A stretch of 64,000 nucleotides of DNA, taken from positions 1,736,001-1,800,000 of the forward strand of contig JAKJHU010000085.1 of assembly GCA_022316685.1 (NCBI GenBank), given 5' to 3'. Every line of letters begins with the position of its first letter. Position 1 is the stretch's first letter. The stretch is from Progne subis subis. Lineage: Eukaryota > Chordata > Aves > Passeriformes > Hirundinidae. Below, one piece after another: positions 36,936-50,797 of the stretch. The notes beneath the pieces are model-generated. The model ran no database searches and was not told where the DNA came from. It saw only the letters and a list, made by a program, of their open reading frames with translations. The position numbers and the translations under genes are program-made.

Positions 36936-39900
36936 GTAAGTTACAACTAAAATTTGCTGATTAATAAATGCTTTTATAAAATTATGCTTTCTACCATTGT
37001 CCTTTCTACTTGCATATGATATTTCTTTTGATGATCTCAAAATGGATTGCAATTAGTAAGACTGTCAGCACCCTTGAGAGGAGGAATGATTATTTTCCGC
37101 TTATAAACAAGCAGATAATGAAGTTGATAAAAGTTAAGTGCATACAGCATTGGTACTACACAGTCAAAAAAAAGTCAGCAGTGAAAGTTAGGAATGAAAT
37201 CCAAAGGTTTGTGCACCCAATCTATGCTGTAATGACAGAACAAACTCCCTTCAATTTTTTTCTCAATTCTTTCCTTTATTCCAGGTGGAATTCTAATGAT
37301 GCCTGTCGTTTTCCATTATAATTATGTCTCTTCAGAATATTACAGCTTTGTAAATATTTAATAATGTCTAATTAAATATGTGATTACTGGAGCCTTTTTG
37401 AGGTTACATTTTGTTAATATCCAGTATAAAGGATTTGGTATTTTAGTAAGAGAATCCTGTAACTTTCTTTGTGAAAGTGATGGTGTCTAAAAGAAAAGTA
37501 TTAAAAGCATGAACTTTATCAGTATTTAATCCATAGTTAAGATGAATGATCCTTGATACTTTTGGAAATTAGGATCATGTAACTGACTATTGCTGAAAGA
37601 AAGAAAAATAATTTTTTGAATGCATCAGTACTTTGCTCAGTTTCACCTCAGTTTCCAGCTGTGGAACACCTCCCAGTTTAGGGGACTAAGGAATCCCAAT
37701 TATTAATTAAGAGAAATCAAGCCACCCCAATATAATTTAAAGAGAGAAAGAAACAAAGCTGAGTTTGGGGTATTGAACAGAAGCTGTCAAATCTTCTGGT
37801 GATGTAGTAAAATAGTTTTATATATTGTGCTCTGAACAAGAAGTGCTCAGTAGTCTCTCTCTGTATGCATTAGTTTTAAATGCTGCTCCTAAGGGGCAAG
37901 TGGTAAAAGCTTCAAGAATTTCTTCCTGAAGAATCTATGAGCTGTTCAGTGAGGCTGGTGAGTGTTTAGGAGCCAGAGATACTGCAGCACCTTCCCAGCA
38001 GCCAGATCCTCCTCCTGTGTCTGAGGAAGTGCACAGGAAATTCCCCTCAGTTCAAGAAGAAAACGGGGAACATGTTTCAGCTCCCGCTGTGCCAACGGTA
38101 CCAGTTCAGCTCGTGCTCCAGAGAGAAAAAGTGTGGAAATGAGAGCTCAATCTGCAGACACAAACATTCCTAGGCTTCAGATCACAGGAGGTTGTGAACA
38201 TCGTGATTGGGTGGTCCAGATACATGTAGGGTGACTTTTGAGATACAATGGTCTACAAAATACTTGATATAAGATGATTTTTTTGACTTCTGGCGTTTTG
38301 AATGTCTGCTGATACAAGCTTCCACTTCTGCTAGTGCTGAGCAGTCAGCCTGCATGTCTGTGCCTGGCAGACATACAGAGCTGAACAGTTCGGTTACTGT
38401 ATTTGGAGGTACTCTGAAATGGCAAGGAATGAGCAGAATGAGGAAAAATCCTTACAATGAAACTCTGAAAATTGCTTTCCTCTGTTCTTTTGGCCATCAT
38501 GAGCTGCTACTTGTGCTTCTGAAAGCAGGAAAGCCCCGCTGTGATCTCTTAGCAGAGGAGAAGCTGTTTTCCTCGGAGGACTGTTTCCAGGATTGTAACT
38601 CAGGGGGAGAATGCTCTTCGGAGAGGTGTTATCTCTTATCTGAATAGCAATCATCTTGCATTGTTTTGTGGTTAATCAGATACCTGTGCTGGCCGGAGCT
38701 CATCCTCATTAGGATTTGAATAGGTTCTCTAGCAAATCTTTAAACACTTGCTAAAATGCACCCAGTGCAGACTGATGTGTTTGCATTTCTCTTCTGGCTG
38801 AGGAAACTAGCAACACAATTTCTTTATTACAGACTGCTGAACATCTCCGGTGTCGTCAATCATATTTTGGAGTTAAGTTTAAGTTTAAGGTTCTTCACCG
38901 CCTTTTATGACATTTGAAATCTTTAGAAGCATTCACGGTGGTTTTACACAAGATGCATTTGTCTGAAAATTGCATAACATCACGGGAAAAACATTTCTGC
39001 ACAGTTCTTGCATTGCTGCTATTCTGGATTTATAAACAGAAAACCAAATGATTGGTGACATTCAAGAAAACAGGTGGTTTTGGGGTTTTTGCTCATAGTT
39101 TTGTAGCAAACCAGCCCTAACTGTGTAAGAGGCAGTGTGGCAGTTATGCTGGTTGGGCTGGAGCTGAAGTACAGTCGTCTGTAGCAGCAGAATGGGTTGG
39201 AATTAAAGCTGGACCTCCCAAGACTACACAACTACAAAATGAGTTCTTGAAACTTGCTGTTTTCAGGCCTGATTATTTTCACTTAATGTACTCCTTTTAT
39301 TTTAATGTATCACACATCCTTAGACTGCAGAGAAAAAACCCTGCCAGGTTTACTCTCCAGAGAGCTAAACATATTTATTTGTTTGAAAGGATTGTATTCT
39401 CCAAGTTTCAGTACTATTTATTTTTGAGTGCTGCTGAAGCTCTCAGAAAAAAAGGACTTGTTCATATCCATCTGGGCTAAGGTTGTTCTCCATCTTTGTG
39501 GCTGATTTTTACTTTGATTTCTACAAATATGAAAAAGGTTGCCTATCTAATTGTTGGACGTTTCTGACACCAAATACAAGCAAGCTGTGTCATTTGCAGA
39601 CAAACCTGGCACGTTCTTGTTGCCCACAAATGGTTCCTGTTTCCTCTGCTTCTGATTTTCTAGTGCTTGGAAAGAAAAGATGAGCTCTGAATGAACCCTG
39701 AAGGTCAGTAGATTCAGGCTGTTTCATTCCAGAGAGGGAGTGAATTCCAAAGCTGTGAGGCCCTCACAGCCAAATGCAAAGATGTGAGGGTTGGCAGAGA
39801 ACTAACAAAAGATACTGTCCAGCCTCTGCATCCCACCAGAGGAAGGTGATAAGGGTAAAAGAGAGCGGACAAGGAGAATTTGGCAAATAATTCTCAAGAT

Positions 39901-40220
39901 ACAGGCATGCCAGGAAATGCAGGTTTTAACTTTACCTTACAGTGTTTTCCTAACAGTAAAAGTTATTGTTCTGCCTGTTTGCCTATGGACTGGATTGTTC
40001 TAATTTTCAACTAAATAATGTCAAAAGTCCAGAAGAAAATTGTTTATCTTCAACCCGGGGCAGTACAAGAGGGGTAGAGCACTGAGCTGGCAAGTCCCAC
40101 TGGGCTGTTTTTCATTACAATTCCTTAGTCAGCTTTTGTGCAACGGTGAAGTGTGAAATATTGTCAGTAAAATGAAGTCAATCACCCTTAAAAACCTCAC
40201 TACAGTTTCTGGTTTTTGGT

Positions 40221-40221
<1 letters not shown>

Positions 40222-40260
<39 letters not shown>
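40222..40260. repeat. Poly(T) tract, 39 nt
   Basis: 39 consecutive T followed by CCCC, in KDM2B intron 3. Confidence 0.9.
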
Positions 40261-40589
40261 CCCCATCCAGTTTCTGTGCTGCAGAATTTTACTCTCTCCC
40301 TGACATGTAGAACTCACTCACTTGCTGGACCAGGCTACTCTAATTACATTATGCCCTAAAACATTGCCTGTGTTAGAAGTGATCCTGTAAATGCATCAAC
40401 ATCCCTGAACCAATTATGCTACCATTTAATTTAGCTCTGAATTAGCCCAAATTGAATTGAACAATTTCCCAACCCACCAAATACAACCAGGATGTCTTCT
40501 GCCAGATGAGGAGGTTTGGAACAGTCATTAAAACAAAGGGGCTTTAATTATTTTTTCTTTTTAATATATATTTTCTTTCCAAGCCGTGA

Positions 40590-40700
40590 TTCCAACCTGT
40601 GATGATGTGGCTTTCAGCAGGTTGTTTCACTGCTCTGTGCCTCAGTTTGGCAAGCGTGATAATGCTCACCTTGGGGAACAGACATGAGGCACCACAAGTT
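40590..40700 (+). mobile_element. MIR-like SINE remnant
   Basis: CTGCTCTGTGCCTCAGTTTGG followed by GTGATAATGCTCACC reproduces the most conserved part of the MIR core in plus orientation (CTCTCTGTGCCTCAGTTTCC, then the GATAATAATAGTACC segment). This is the best of the MIR-like matches in the window. Confidence 0.6.
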
Positions 40701-41046
40701 GCAAACCACCACGAGTTTCTTAACTAGCTGTAAAGATTTAGGATTTTATTAAAATCACTCCCAACCCCTTCCCTTCTCTCCCACTCTGGCACTGATAAAA
40801 AGTGCTTGAAAAGACACCTCTTCTCTTTCATTGTGAGTAGAGAAACTTGTACACTTGCCAATGCAAGGATGTCATGTGTGTCATTAAAACTTGCACTGTC
40901 CACACTTCAGAGAGGCCTTGCTTGATTCCACCTCCTAGACTAGGGACAAAGAGCACTATACATTTATTTCTCCTTTATTATGGTAATGAAAGTGTACCCA
41001 TACTTATCTTGACAGTATTTAACATTGCTTTCTTTGCTAATTACAG

Positions 41047-41093
41047 AATGCCTGACCCGGATTTCACCGTCAGAGATGTGAAGCTATTAGTGG
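41047..41093 (+). CDS. KDM2B: KDM2B coding exon 4
   Basis: 47-bp exon with acceptor AATTACAG and donor GTGAGT. It encodes MPDPDFTVRDVKLLV (residues 86-101), with split codons at both ends that fit exons 3 and 5. RDVKLLV distinguishes it from the KDM2A counterpart. Confidence 0.93.
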
Positions 41094-42052
41094 GTGAGTT
41101 ATTTTGAATGCACTGGATTAACTCTATACAGAACAGAATTGCTTTTAAATACTTGTCCAGTTGTGTTTGTAGACATTTGTGATAACTCTCAGAATCTCGG
41201 AGAAGGCATGGAGAAGCAATTTGTAAATTAAAAAGGCTGGGAGAACCCTAATTAGTAGTTGTGCTGACCGGACTCCGATCTCATGCTGGATAATTGGCCA
41301 TTTGGAAAGGAGGGAATGCTCTTGCTCTTAACAGGTGTCCTACAAACACTTTTGTGATCCTGGAAAGCAGCAGCTCTATTGATTCAGTTCCTATTTTTTT
41401 TTTTTTTAATCTGTTGTAGAGCATCTGTTTGTAAAAGGTGTGACTGGAGCTGTATCACCTTTTGCCTGTGTTCTCCCCACAGTATTTATCAGTGTCAGGC
41501 CAGGTCGGTGCTTTTGAGGGAAGGTTGTAAAAAGAGGCTGAGCACAAAGCCTTGCAAACTGCCTGTCTTTTGATGAGACACAAACCAGAGAAGTGGTGAC
41601 TGTCATCAAATGTTTCCTAGCAATCTTTGCAAAATAAATGGTTTTTAACTCTAAGAAAAGCTACATTTTGAGTAGGAGATAATACTGTACGTTTCTTGGA
41701 AATCTGCTTTTACTGCAGATGGGTGTGTTACTTATTGTTATCTGAAATTGTTACTGAATAGTGATCCTGCACCCCATGAAGTCGTCGCTGTGGAGCAAGC
41801 TGGATGTTGGATGTGTTGGCCGCAGTCCTTCTTAGAGATTTTCAACTGCATTCCTGCTAGTTAGAATTTACTGGGTTTATTAGCTGTCTTGTGAAAGCAG
41901 TTAATCTTTAAAATCATCTCAAACGCTGCAATCAGAAAGACCAGCTTTTTTAAAAATTACTCGTTGAGTAATTTTAGGAATATCAAGTCTGGAAAAGATG
42001 TAGCTAAGAAAAACAAAGGAGAGGAACTTGTGCCTCATTTCTGCTCACTTGG

Positions 42053-42087
42053 GGTTATCAGTGAGAGAGGGGTTATCTCTGATAACC
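42053..42087. promoter_or_regulatory. Cluster of three WGATAR motifs in an inverted repeat
   Basis: Three full GATA-factor consensus sites (TGATAA/AGATAA, two inverted and one direct) fall within about 31 bp. The outer two form the 9-bp arms GGTTATCAG and CTGATAACC. Enhancer function is inference. Confidence 0.4.
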
Positions 42088-45000
42088 TTCCTTCACAAAC
42101 AACTCCGCAATGTTGCTTAATTTATGACCATTTATAAGCTCAGGAGAAAACCCCCAAATATCTGGCAGAAAATGTTTGGGAAGTAGTGTGGGAAATGCTA
42201 TTTAGTGGTCAATCTGCATTAAATTAGAAAATAATCTCCTAAATTTTATGGATTTCCTAAATACCTGCATGTGCACGTTTGCAGGTACAGAAAAAAACCC
42301 CCTTTTTGCTGTGGAGGAGCCTTGAGCATAAACCCTGTAATTCTCTGGACCCTCTTGCAGTTCTCTGAACTTGTTCCCTGGTTGATAAACTGCCATTTCT
42401 CTCTCTGAGGCTGCTGGAGCTGAGGGTCTGACATTGAGATGTTTTGGAACAGCGTAGTGTTGCATAACAACAGTGTTTTTCCTGTATAACAGTCAAAGTG
42501 TGGGAGTTGTATTTCCTCAAGATTGATGTCCTTTGAAGTATTAGGGGGTGGAGATTCCTGTGTACATGGCCAGCAAAGTGGGAGGATATTTATAAATAAA
42601 ATTACATTTATGAAACAATGGAGCAGAAATAACATTTGTAATTAACTTTGACATTAGGTTTAATGTAAGAGCGTGCCTGCTCACAGCTGGATCAGCAATC
42701 CCTGTACCTGCTCTTGGCCAGATATCACATCATGGGTCCTTTTATATCATTTTTGGGCAAGCTCCCTTTGGAGTCATTGTGCTGAGCCCATAACGTGGTC
42801 CAGAACATTGTCACCTGCCCTTTTTATAATACAGCTGATGACTTTTGGCATCACAGGTGGAAACTTCCATTCAAAAGATCTAAAATATTTGGGAAATGGA
42901 ATGCATTGTAAGTTGCACCTGAAAAATCACAGTTTCATGTGGCAAATCATTTTTCTCGCTGTGGAATTGGTGCTGGATGCAACAGCCACATTGATACTGA
43001 GAGCACATGGGGAATTCCTGTCTCCCTGCCAAAATTTAAAATTATCTACTCAGTATTTCTGGAAACACTAGTGAGCATCTTCTATAGCATATCATTGCTG
43101 GTATTTTTTTCTAGTTTTAGGTTACATGTGCTACACTCACTATCTAATGTTCAAATAAAAGACATAAAAAGTCCTGTTTTATTAACATCTCTTGTCACTG
43201 GAGATGTTGATATGTCATTATCCCTGCATTTTTTTAGCAAATCCTTCAGATCTTCCTGAACCTCCAGGTTTGCATTTCCAACGCTTGGTATTTTCAAAAC
43301 TTATTCAATCCCTCGCTGAACCTGGGGAGGGAAGGATGTTTGGTGAATGCAAAATGGAATGATCATAACTCTGCGTCTGATTTTGCGTGGGAGTCAATAG
43401 AGAGAGAACACAGTCTGAAAAATGTTGTGTTCTGTGTAAACTTGTTGGGTTTTTAAGTGCTCATCATCATAGTTTGCTGGTGCTTTTTAAACCTCTCATT
43501 TGTTCTCTTTTCTCCTTTGAATTAGAAGGAAAACATTTGTTACAGAACTCTTTAAGGACACAGTACTAGATTTTTCCAAAGCACACAGATTCCATGGGAA
43601 GTTAATGAGCCTTTGGTCCCAAACTCTGCTGAAATCTTACTTTCTATTTCTAATGTGACTGTTGTACCATCTTCACAGGGCAGTACCTAGAAGTCACAGG
43701 GAAATAACAAGTTTTTAAATCTCCCTTTGAAAACATTGGTCTGTGGCAATAATAAGGAGAATTTAAAAAGGATTTTTAATTTTTAAGTGTTTTTCGATTG
43801 TTGTTCGTGTTTACTTGAGCTCAGGTGTCTATTTTTTAGTCTTTTGTCAGACTTAACATTGCCATTGCTTGATGGATTTTTCTGCTTTCCTGGCTTGAAA
43901 AATGCAGCAATGAGCTGTAATTTAGTTTGGAGATGTTCATGACCTCCTGCTTCTGTCATGGGTGCCTGATTGTGTAATGTGTGTGCATGAGACACTCCGC
44001 CCTTACAGCACATTTCCTTTACCCATCCCATGGCTATAAGCAGACTCCCACCATACAAACCATATCCTGGATGCTCTGTAAAACCTGAGCTGATGGATTA
44101 ATTTTAGCAGTTGGAAATGTCTCATCTCTGAAATGGCAGTGAGCCAAGAATACAAATGGAGAAGTGGAAAGGAATTCCTGGCCTGCTCAGGAATTTGAGA
44201 CAACTCTTGAAAGATGTAAAGTTCTGTTGTAATTTAATGACTCTTCAGCTTTGTCATTTCATTGCATAAGGCAGATTTGATTGCTAATTCTGAAAGGGAG
44301 AATGTCACTGTCATCCCTTCATAAGCTGATTTAAAATTTGATTGAGGGTCATTGGCCCTCTAAGAGTGTCTTTAAACATCTGCCACATCTGCACAAAAGC
44401 TCTGGCGCCTGTCATAGGGGTGCCTTGTCACAGATGGGCAGAAATGCAGAAGTGTGTTTTCCCAGATTGTCAGCTTGACTCTCTGCACATAAGTACCTGT
44501 GTGAGAGTTTTATGCCAAACACTCTGCAGAACAAGGGGAATCATTTGCCTGGGGCTGAGCAAGGAGAAAGGTGACTGCCTTGCTCAGCAAGATGCTGAAA
44601 GCCAGGGCTTCCCTGGTCACTGTGGACCCTCTCCAGCCTTTGCCACTCCTGAATTGAAGGACTGAATGCAGTCATTTGTTTTAGTCTTTGATGTCAGAAA
44701 ACCAAAGCATTCCATTTTGTCATTTGTTTGAATTTTGTATTTATATTATCCTTCATGGAGATAGCACAGTCTGAAGCTGGCAGCCCTGAATACTTTTGGA
44801 AGCTGTGAACCATGTAGGGGAAAGAGAAGGAGGAAGTGCTCATGGATGTGTGCCTCAGTCTGTCACTCTGAGCTCCTTGCCCTTTCTCTGATTATTTCTT
44901 ATTGGGGTTTTTTTAAGAGGTTTTCTTGGGTCACCACTGGTGAATTTAGAGGAGTATCTGCTTTTCTGTGACTCTGCACTGCCTTTGTCTCCCTGGGTAG

Positions 45001-45919
45001 GTGTGCAGGCCCTGCACGAGCACAGTGTCTCTCTCTAAACAGTAGTGGCCAGTCTGGATATATTTGCTTTTATTTCTAATTTTCAGCTGACCTGTTTTCA
45101 GTTTGCTTGCCACAGGCTGACAGTCTAAGGCTATTAAATCCCAGCTTTTACACTTGCACCTAAATAAAGTAAATAAAAACCTAAATGAATGAAAGTGGTG
45201 CTGGGTCTGTGATGTGCATCACCTCCTCCCTTGCTGGGTTTGTGTAGCTTTGCATGCCGGGGTAGGTATTTGTTATGCACCCCCAAAGCGGAGCTTGCAA
45301 TCCCAGCAAGTGGCAAAAGGGGAGATTTCAAACACGCTGAGCATTGTAAAAAAGAAAAGAGACTTTGGGTTATTGTGATCTCTGGGCTGAAGAGGTTAAA
45401 GTTGTGACCAGAGCGGTCACTTCTGTAGGATCAGCAGCATTGTCCTATGGAATTCACCGTGCCCAGCCAGGCATTGTATCAGTGGGAACAGTGCAAGTAC
45501 AGGACTTAGACTATTCATGGGGTGGTCTAACAACCGACATCAACTCACTGATTGATTTTATTTAACTAACTCACTACGGGTTTATTTATAGAATTAAAAG
45601 AAAAGAGAAAGTGTAGGAGTAGCAGAGGATGTGTCATCAGTCATGCAATTTGCTGTTAAAATCTGACGCTGTAGACTGAACTGGGCCCTGATGCTCACAA
45701 GTTTAGGAAATGTTTGGTTGCTGTGCTCACAAACTGCATTGAAAGGCTTTGGTGTTTTCATCTTGCATAAAGAATCCAAGAAAAGTTGAAAGCAGCAAAG
45801 CTTTTAATTGTGGTACGATTTGTGCATTGAGGTATGGCAGTAAGGAGCAAACATAAACAAGCTCCAGTAACTGTTGCAAAGGCCAATCTTCATCTGCCCA
45901 AGGAGATGATGCACAAGAT

Positions 45920-45970
45920 GGGACCTAATAGATCATTTCAATATTTGATTCCTGTGATTCTGTCAAATCC
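45920..45970 (+). mobile_element. Possible CR1 3'-tail remnant
   Basis: GGGACCTAATAGATCATTTC followed by TTGATTCCTGTGATTCTGT resembles a decayed CR1 terminus with its ATTCTGTG-type tail repeats. Confidence 0.4.
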
Positions 45971-46492
45971 CTAAAGACCTGGCAGCAGGCTTTGATCTCA
46001 AGACAAAGGGTGAAAGGAAAATCGAGGCTCTACATATCCTGTTGCTTTCTTTGGTGGGAGTAGCTGAAGAAATACTTGATTATTGCTGGGATTTGCCTTC
46101 TCATTAGAAACACCAAAAGAACAGGAGCTGAGCCAAAAATTTCAGTTGCAAATTGACTGTTTAAAGAAATATATGTGAAGGTCTCTGCCTCAACTATGAG
46201 TTTATAATCATGGTGTCAGGGGAGCCAGATAATAGAATAAATTACATTATTAAATCACCAATGTTTTCAAGGGAAAAGTCCTATAAGTGGGGGGGGTTGG
46301 CACTGCAAGTGCAGGTCAGCCTTCCCTCGTGCTGCTGACAGGTTCTGGAGGAGATGCTGTATGCTGTTATACATCTGCTCATGGTTTATTCACTAAGTGC
46401 ATCATAGTGCACTGAAGTGAAGATCTGAGCTTTCATTTACATCAGCAGATGAAATCAGACCTGCAAAGGAGTATTTCCCTGGCTGTTTAGAA

Positions 46493-46508
46493 TTTTTTTT
46501 TTTTTTTT
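46493..46508. repeat. Poly(T) tract, 16 nt
   Basis: 16 consecutive T in KDM2B intron 4. Confidence 0.8.
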
Positions 46509-48241
46509 CCCACAGGGGAGAGCCCTAAGCAAGGTTTGTGAAGTTTGCTATTGCAACATTTTCCTCATTCTAGGAGGAACTGCAATTCTGCAGTGTAGTG
46601 GTGAACAGTAAAAAGTGTGGCCCTGTTTTCCCAGGTGGGAACCAGGCTGAAAAGTGAAATGATCTGCTAAAATCACAATTTAGGGAGTCTCAGTTTCTAG
46701 TTTTCCTGTAAACTGCAAATGATGTGAAGGTAGCAAGCCGTGGCCTCTTTGTGCAGGGACTGTTGTGGGGAGGAACAAGTTCCCTGACCAGTTAATGTCA
46801 GCAGGCTGATGTAAATAATTTAAATTCAGTTGGGACAGAAAGGATTACTTCCCATCAAGTGTACCTAACATAAATGTACCATAAGCTATGTGAGGCTCTG
46901 CATCTTTCATCCAGCCTTTTTTGTTCTCTTAAATACACACACTGCTGTAGTCCCCAGGAATTCCAGCTAAAATGAGAATATGCATGCCAGGTACTTCACA
47001 GAGAGACAACCCTCCCCCTAATCCATGCTTCTGGAAGCAGGTGATACTGAAAAAGGAATAGAAAGAGATATAAACATTGCAGGTAATAATTATTCTGGCT
47101 TTATAAAATGTTTTATATAGCTATTAAAAACTGTACACACATTTATAGATGTATACACATACACATGTATAAATTTCATTCAGTACTGAATCAAGAATCA
47201 TGAGCTGTGTTTCCATGGAAGAGAAAATTGTGGTGCTGGTGGTGACTGCAGGTCAGGTGGGTAAAGGCAGGAGGGAGGGCAGAGACTGTGTAAAACACTC
47301 CTTTTACATCATCATGCATTTCTTGTGGTGTGTCAGCACAATGGTCCCCGAGCTGGCTGTGCAAATGTTCAGCTTTTTGTTAGCAGATACTCAAAAAAGC
47401 TGAAAGCAAATCAGAGAAGTGTCCCTGAGTAGCTGCTTCCTAGTGATTTTTTGGTTCATTCCTCCTGCGTGTTTGCTGCTCCTCTCAAATTGATCTGTTC
47501 TGAAAATTGTATCATGGTTGAATTCACATCCAACTACAAAGCAAGTCGAGAGGCTCGTAGTGTGGTCTGCGGGCAAGTAGGGGAAATTTTATCTTAATCA
47601 ATGTACAGTTCTCCATCCTGTGAAAGAAAATTAGCTGTGTAGATACAAAAGAAGGACAAAGCAGCCACACACTGCAGCTCAGAAAACTTTCCATCATTTC
47701 TGCTGAATAGGGACCCAGTGTTGCTTTTTCTATAGAGCAACGCTCCATTTGTTTCAAGGAAGTTGTGAAATTGGAGACCGAGAGGAGTTAGGAGGGAGGC
47801 TCATTAGAGAGGCTCTGTTGTAAGGAGCACTTCCCAAAATTAAACTGGCTGCTCAAAGGAAGTGCAGAAGTCTGCCCCCAGACTTGCATCTGAGTCTTGA
47901 TGAAGATGTATGGTTCTCCCCTGGTGTGGGGATTTGTCCTGTGAATGGGAACGCCACGTTGGGAAGAGCAGAAGGGCTGAGTCAGGAGTCATTAACTGCT
48001 GTGTCTCCAGGACTCTTGTGTGGAGGGACAAGGAAGGAGCAGAGAGGTCTTTGCTCTGCTCCTGGGGCCCAAATAATGCATTTTTCAAAACACACTGGAC
48101 CAGGCTGTTCTAGGGGAGAGGAGTCATCACTGATCTCATGGGAGGGGAGGTACTTGGATGAAATATTTCCATGCATTGTAAGATTTCTCCTCTTATTTCT
48201 CACAGGGTTTTTGTGCCCCACTGTGCCATCTGTGCTTAGCC

Positions 48242-48266
48242 TTTTTTTTTTTTTTTTTTTTTTTTT
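48242..48266. repeat. Poly(T) tract, 25 nt
   Basis: 25 consecutive T in KDM2B intron 4. Confidence 0.9.
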
Positions 48267-50781
48267 CATGTAAGTGGGACTGTTGGGATATTAAGAAAAC
48301 TGAGTTAATGAAACATCCATAGTTTGGAAGGCCAATGTCTGTAGTTTTATACCAACTTGTGAACGTGTTCCTCAGGCTGTGAGAATTCCCACTGAGGGTA
48401 CCTCTGGACTCTGAGTTCATCAAGGGACTCAGATCCACAAGAGACCTAAATGTCTCTGACAGCTGAGAGAAGCAGGGGATCCGAGAGCACCTTGAAGCAG
48501 GAGATGAGGATGGCTCCCTGCCGGAGGAGGCTGAACTTGGATGTTCCTCACAGGTGACTGTAAAATAATTACATGTCACTGCTGTTCCCATTGATCTGAG
48601 ACTACAAACCCAAAACCTGTGTTTTCAGTGAGCTGGGTTATGTACCTGCCTACCAGCTTCCCAAGGGGAAAAATGGAGAATCCGAAAGCAGCTTTCATCA
48701 GGGCCCCACTGATTTGTCTCAGATGTTATTCAGAAACATGTGTTTGAGATCCAGTCCATAAAAATAAATTGTTTCCTCCGTCATGTTGTTTTGTGACCAA
48801 AGCTTGTTTTCAAAACTCGCGCTATTTTAAAAAAAAAGCTTTGTTTTTAAAGTCAAGTTCCAAATTGCTCACAGTCATGCTGTTGGGCCTGTCAACATGC
48901 TTCATGCTTTAAACTGGGAAATGTGCTATCAGGCCTAAAATCAGCAAATAAATATTAGCACTGAAAATGACAATTTCCCAGTGCCTGTAAGCTCAGATGG
49001 AGTCAAACCAATGGTCTGTCAACAAAGGGGTTTATAAGTACTGTTGGATTGAGCTGGACAGACTCCTAGCTGCTGCATTTATTTTTAAATTTGAGTACTG
49101 CAAAGAGGAAACATCTGGACAATAAAAGTAAAATAAAATAAATATAATGTGCTATTTCACTGAAATGATTGATTCCAATTCTGTCTAGTTTCTCTTTCCA
49201 AAGTACAGCACTGGAAGGTTATTGGCTCATCCTTTTGTGTTTGTACTTTTTTCTTTCTTTCTTTTCCCTTGAGCGACCTCTCCTGTTTTCTCTGTATCCC
49301 TCTTTCCTTGAGGAAGCTGCTGTACTGTACAGAACTTGCTTTACTCCCTAATTCCATAGAATTTTGTGAGGAAGTACAGATAAATCCTTTCAGACTCAAG
49401 CAAGTGCTCTCAGGATACTCTTTCCAACCATGAACCAATAGTGATAGAGAGATCAACACACTTTGCTGTAATCAGGACCAGTAGGACTTGACAGGAAGGG
49501 GTTTTTTGTTTCCCATGGAATCTATCCCTTCCTTGTGGGACACCAGCAGTCCCATATGTCAAGGAGACAGCCTAATGTGATGTCTGCCTTCCTCCATGTT
49601 AGCTCAGGGCTAGCGAGAATTACAAAGTTGTGGAGCTGCACTGTGTTCTCTCCTGGGCAGAATTAAAATTAGTAACTAGACAGCAAAGTTTCTGAATGGA
49701 TTTTTTTTCAAGTGAAGGTTCCATTAGTGATTTTCCTACAGTCTGAGGGCTCTAATTTGTTGAAAATTGAACTGGTTTGTAGCAGCTCTGAAGGAACCCT
49801 TTGGGACTTTTGCATCCACCAGTGTTAAGGTGGAGCAGTGCATGAATAAAGTGGAAATCTCTGTCTATTAAAGTGTTGTATTGCAGACTTTCAGAGGATG
49901 TTGCTTCATTTAACACTCACCGGTTTTGTGCCTCTTAAACAGCTTATTGTTTAAGAAGAAAAGCTGCAGTCTGTAATAGCAGGAGGGAGCTGGGGCTGTG
50001 GTTGGTGTCACCGTGGGATACTCCACAGCGCCGGTGCTGGCTGCACATCCTTCCCCTGATGTTTGTGGAACTGTGCTGGGAAGCAGGCAGGCAGCTGACC
50101 CCGCTTTAAAAAATTATTTAAGCTTCATCAGTTTCTTGAGTATTGGTGAACAGTTTGTATGATGAAACCAGGACCTAGGGCAGACAGAGGTTAAAACTTA
50201 CCCAGTGTTCCTGATGGACTGGAAATAGAAACTTCTCCCTTTAATACCGGTACCAGGCTCTGGTGCCAGACCATCTCTTTGTCATTTAAACCGGCCTCTA
50301 GCTTAGTTGCTGCTGCCTATTATGTTACCAGGGGCAGTGTCTCTGTTCCTTGTGCTCCCTATTGCATCCAACAATTTGCTTTTTTTGCCATACCAATTAA
50401 GCAACTCTAAATTGGCGTCCTGCTCATTCTCTCCCTTCTCTCCTCACTTTTCTGGCGTTGCTCTCCCATCCCCTCCTGTGTGCTGGCACAGGCTTTCCTC
50501 TTTTTTGTAATGAGGTGCTTCAGGATGTTGAACCAGCAGAAAACTCACTCTGTCTTTCTCCCTTGCAGAAAGGTGAAGGAATATATACACATTTATTATT
50601 TTTATGGTTTTTTGGTGCTTGTTTGGCTCTCAGCACTAACCAGTCTGGGCTATGCTGTGATGGAGGTAGCCTTCCACCTCTGTCATGTTTCCACTGTGCA
50701 TCAGAACTGAGTGAGCTTTGAGCCGTGATTACGTGTAATAAAATAAATAAAAATAAGACAATTTATGCTCTCTCATTATGC

Positions 50782-50797
50782 TTTTTTTTTTTTTTTT
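50782..50797. repeat. Poly(T) tract, 16 nt
   Basis: 16 T followed by a pyrimidine-rich stretch, in KDM2B intron 4. Confidence 0.8.

Larger units (their letters stand above)
36936..41046 (+). other. KDM2B intron 3
   Basis: 4.1-kb intron containing a 39-nt poly(T) and a MIR-like fragment. No other exon was recognised. Confidence 0.8.

Noticed and set aside
45365..45565. 66-codon plus-strand frame in KDM2B intron 4
   Set aside because: It begins with TTG, has no splice-site support and no recognisable motif.
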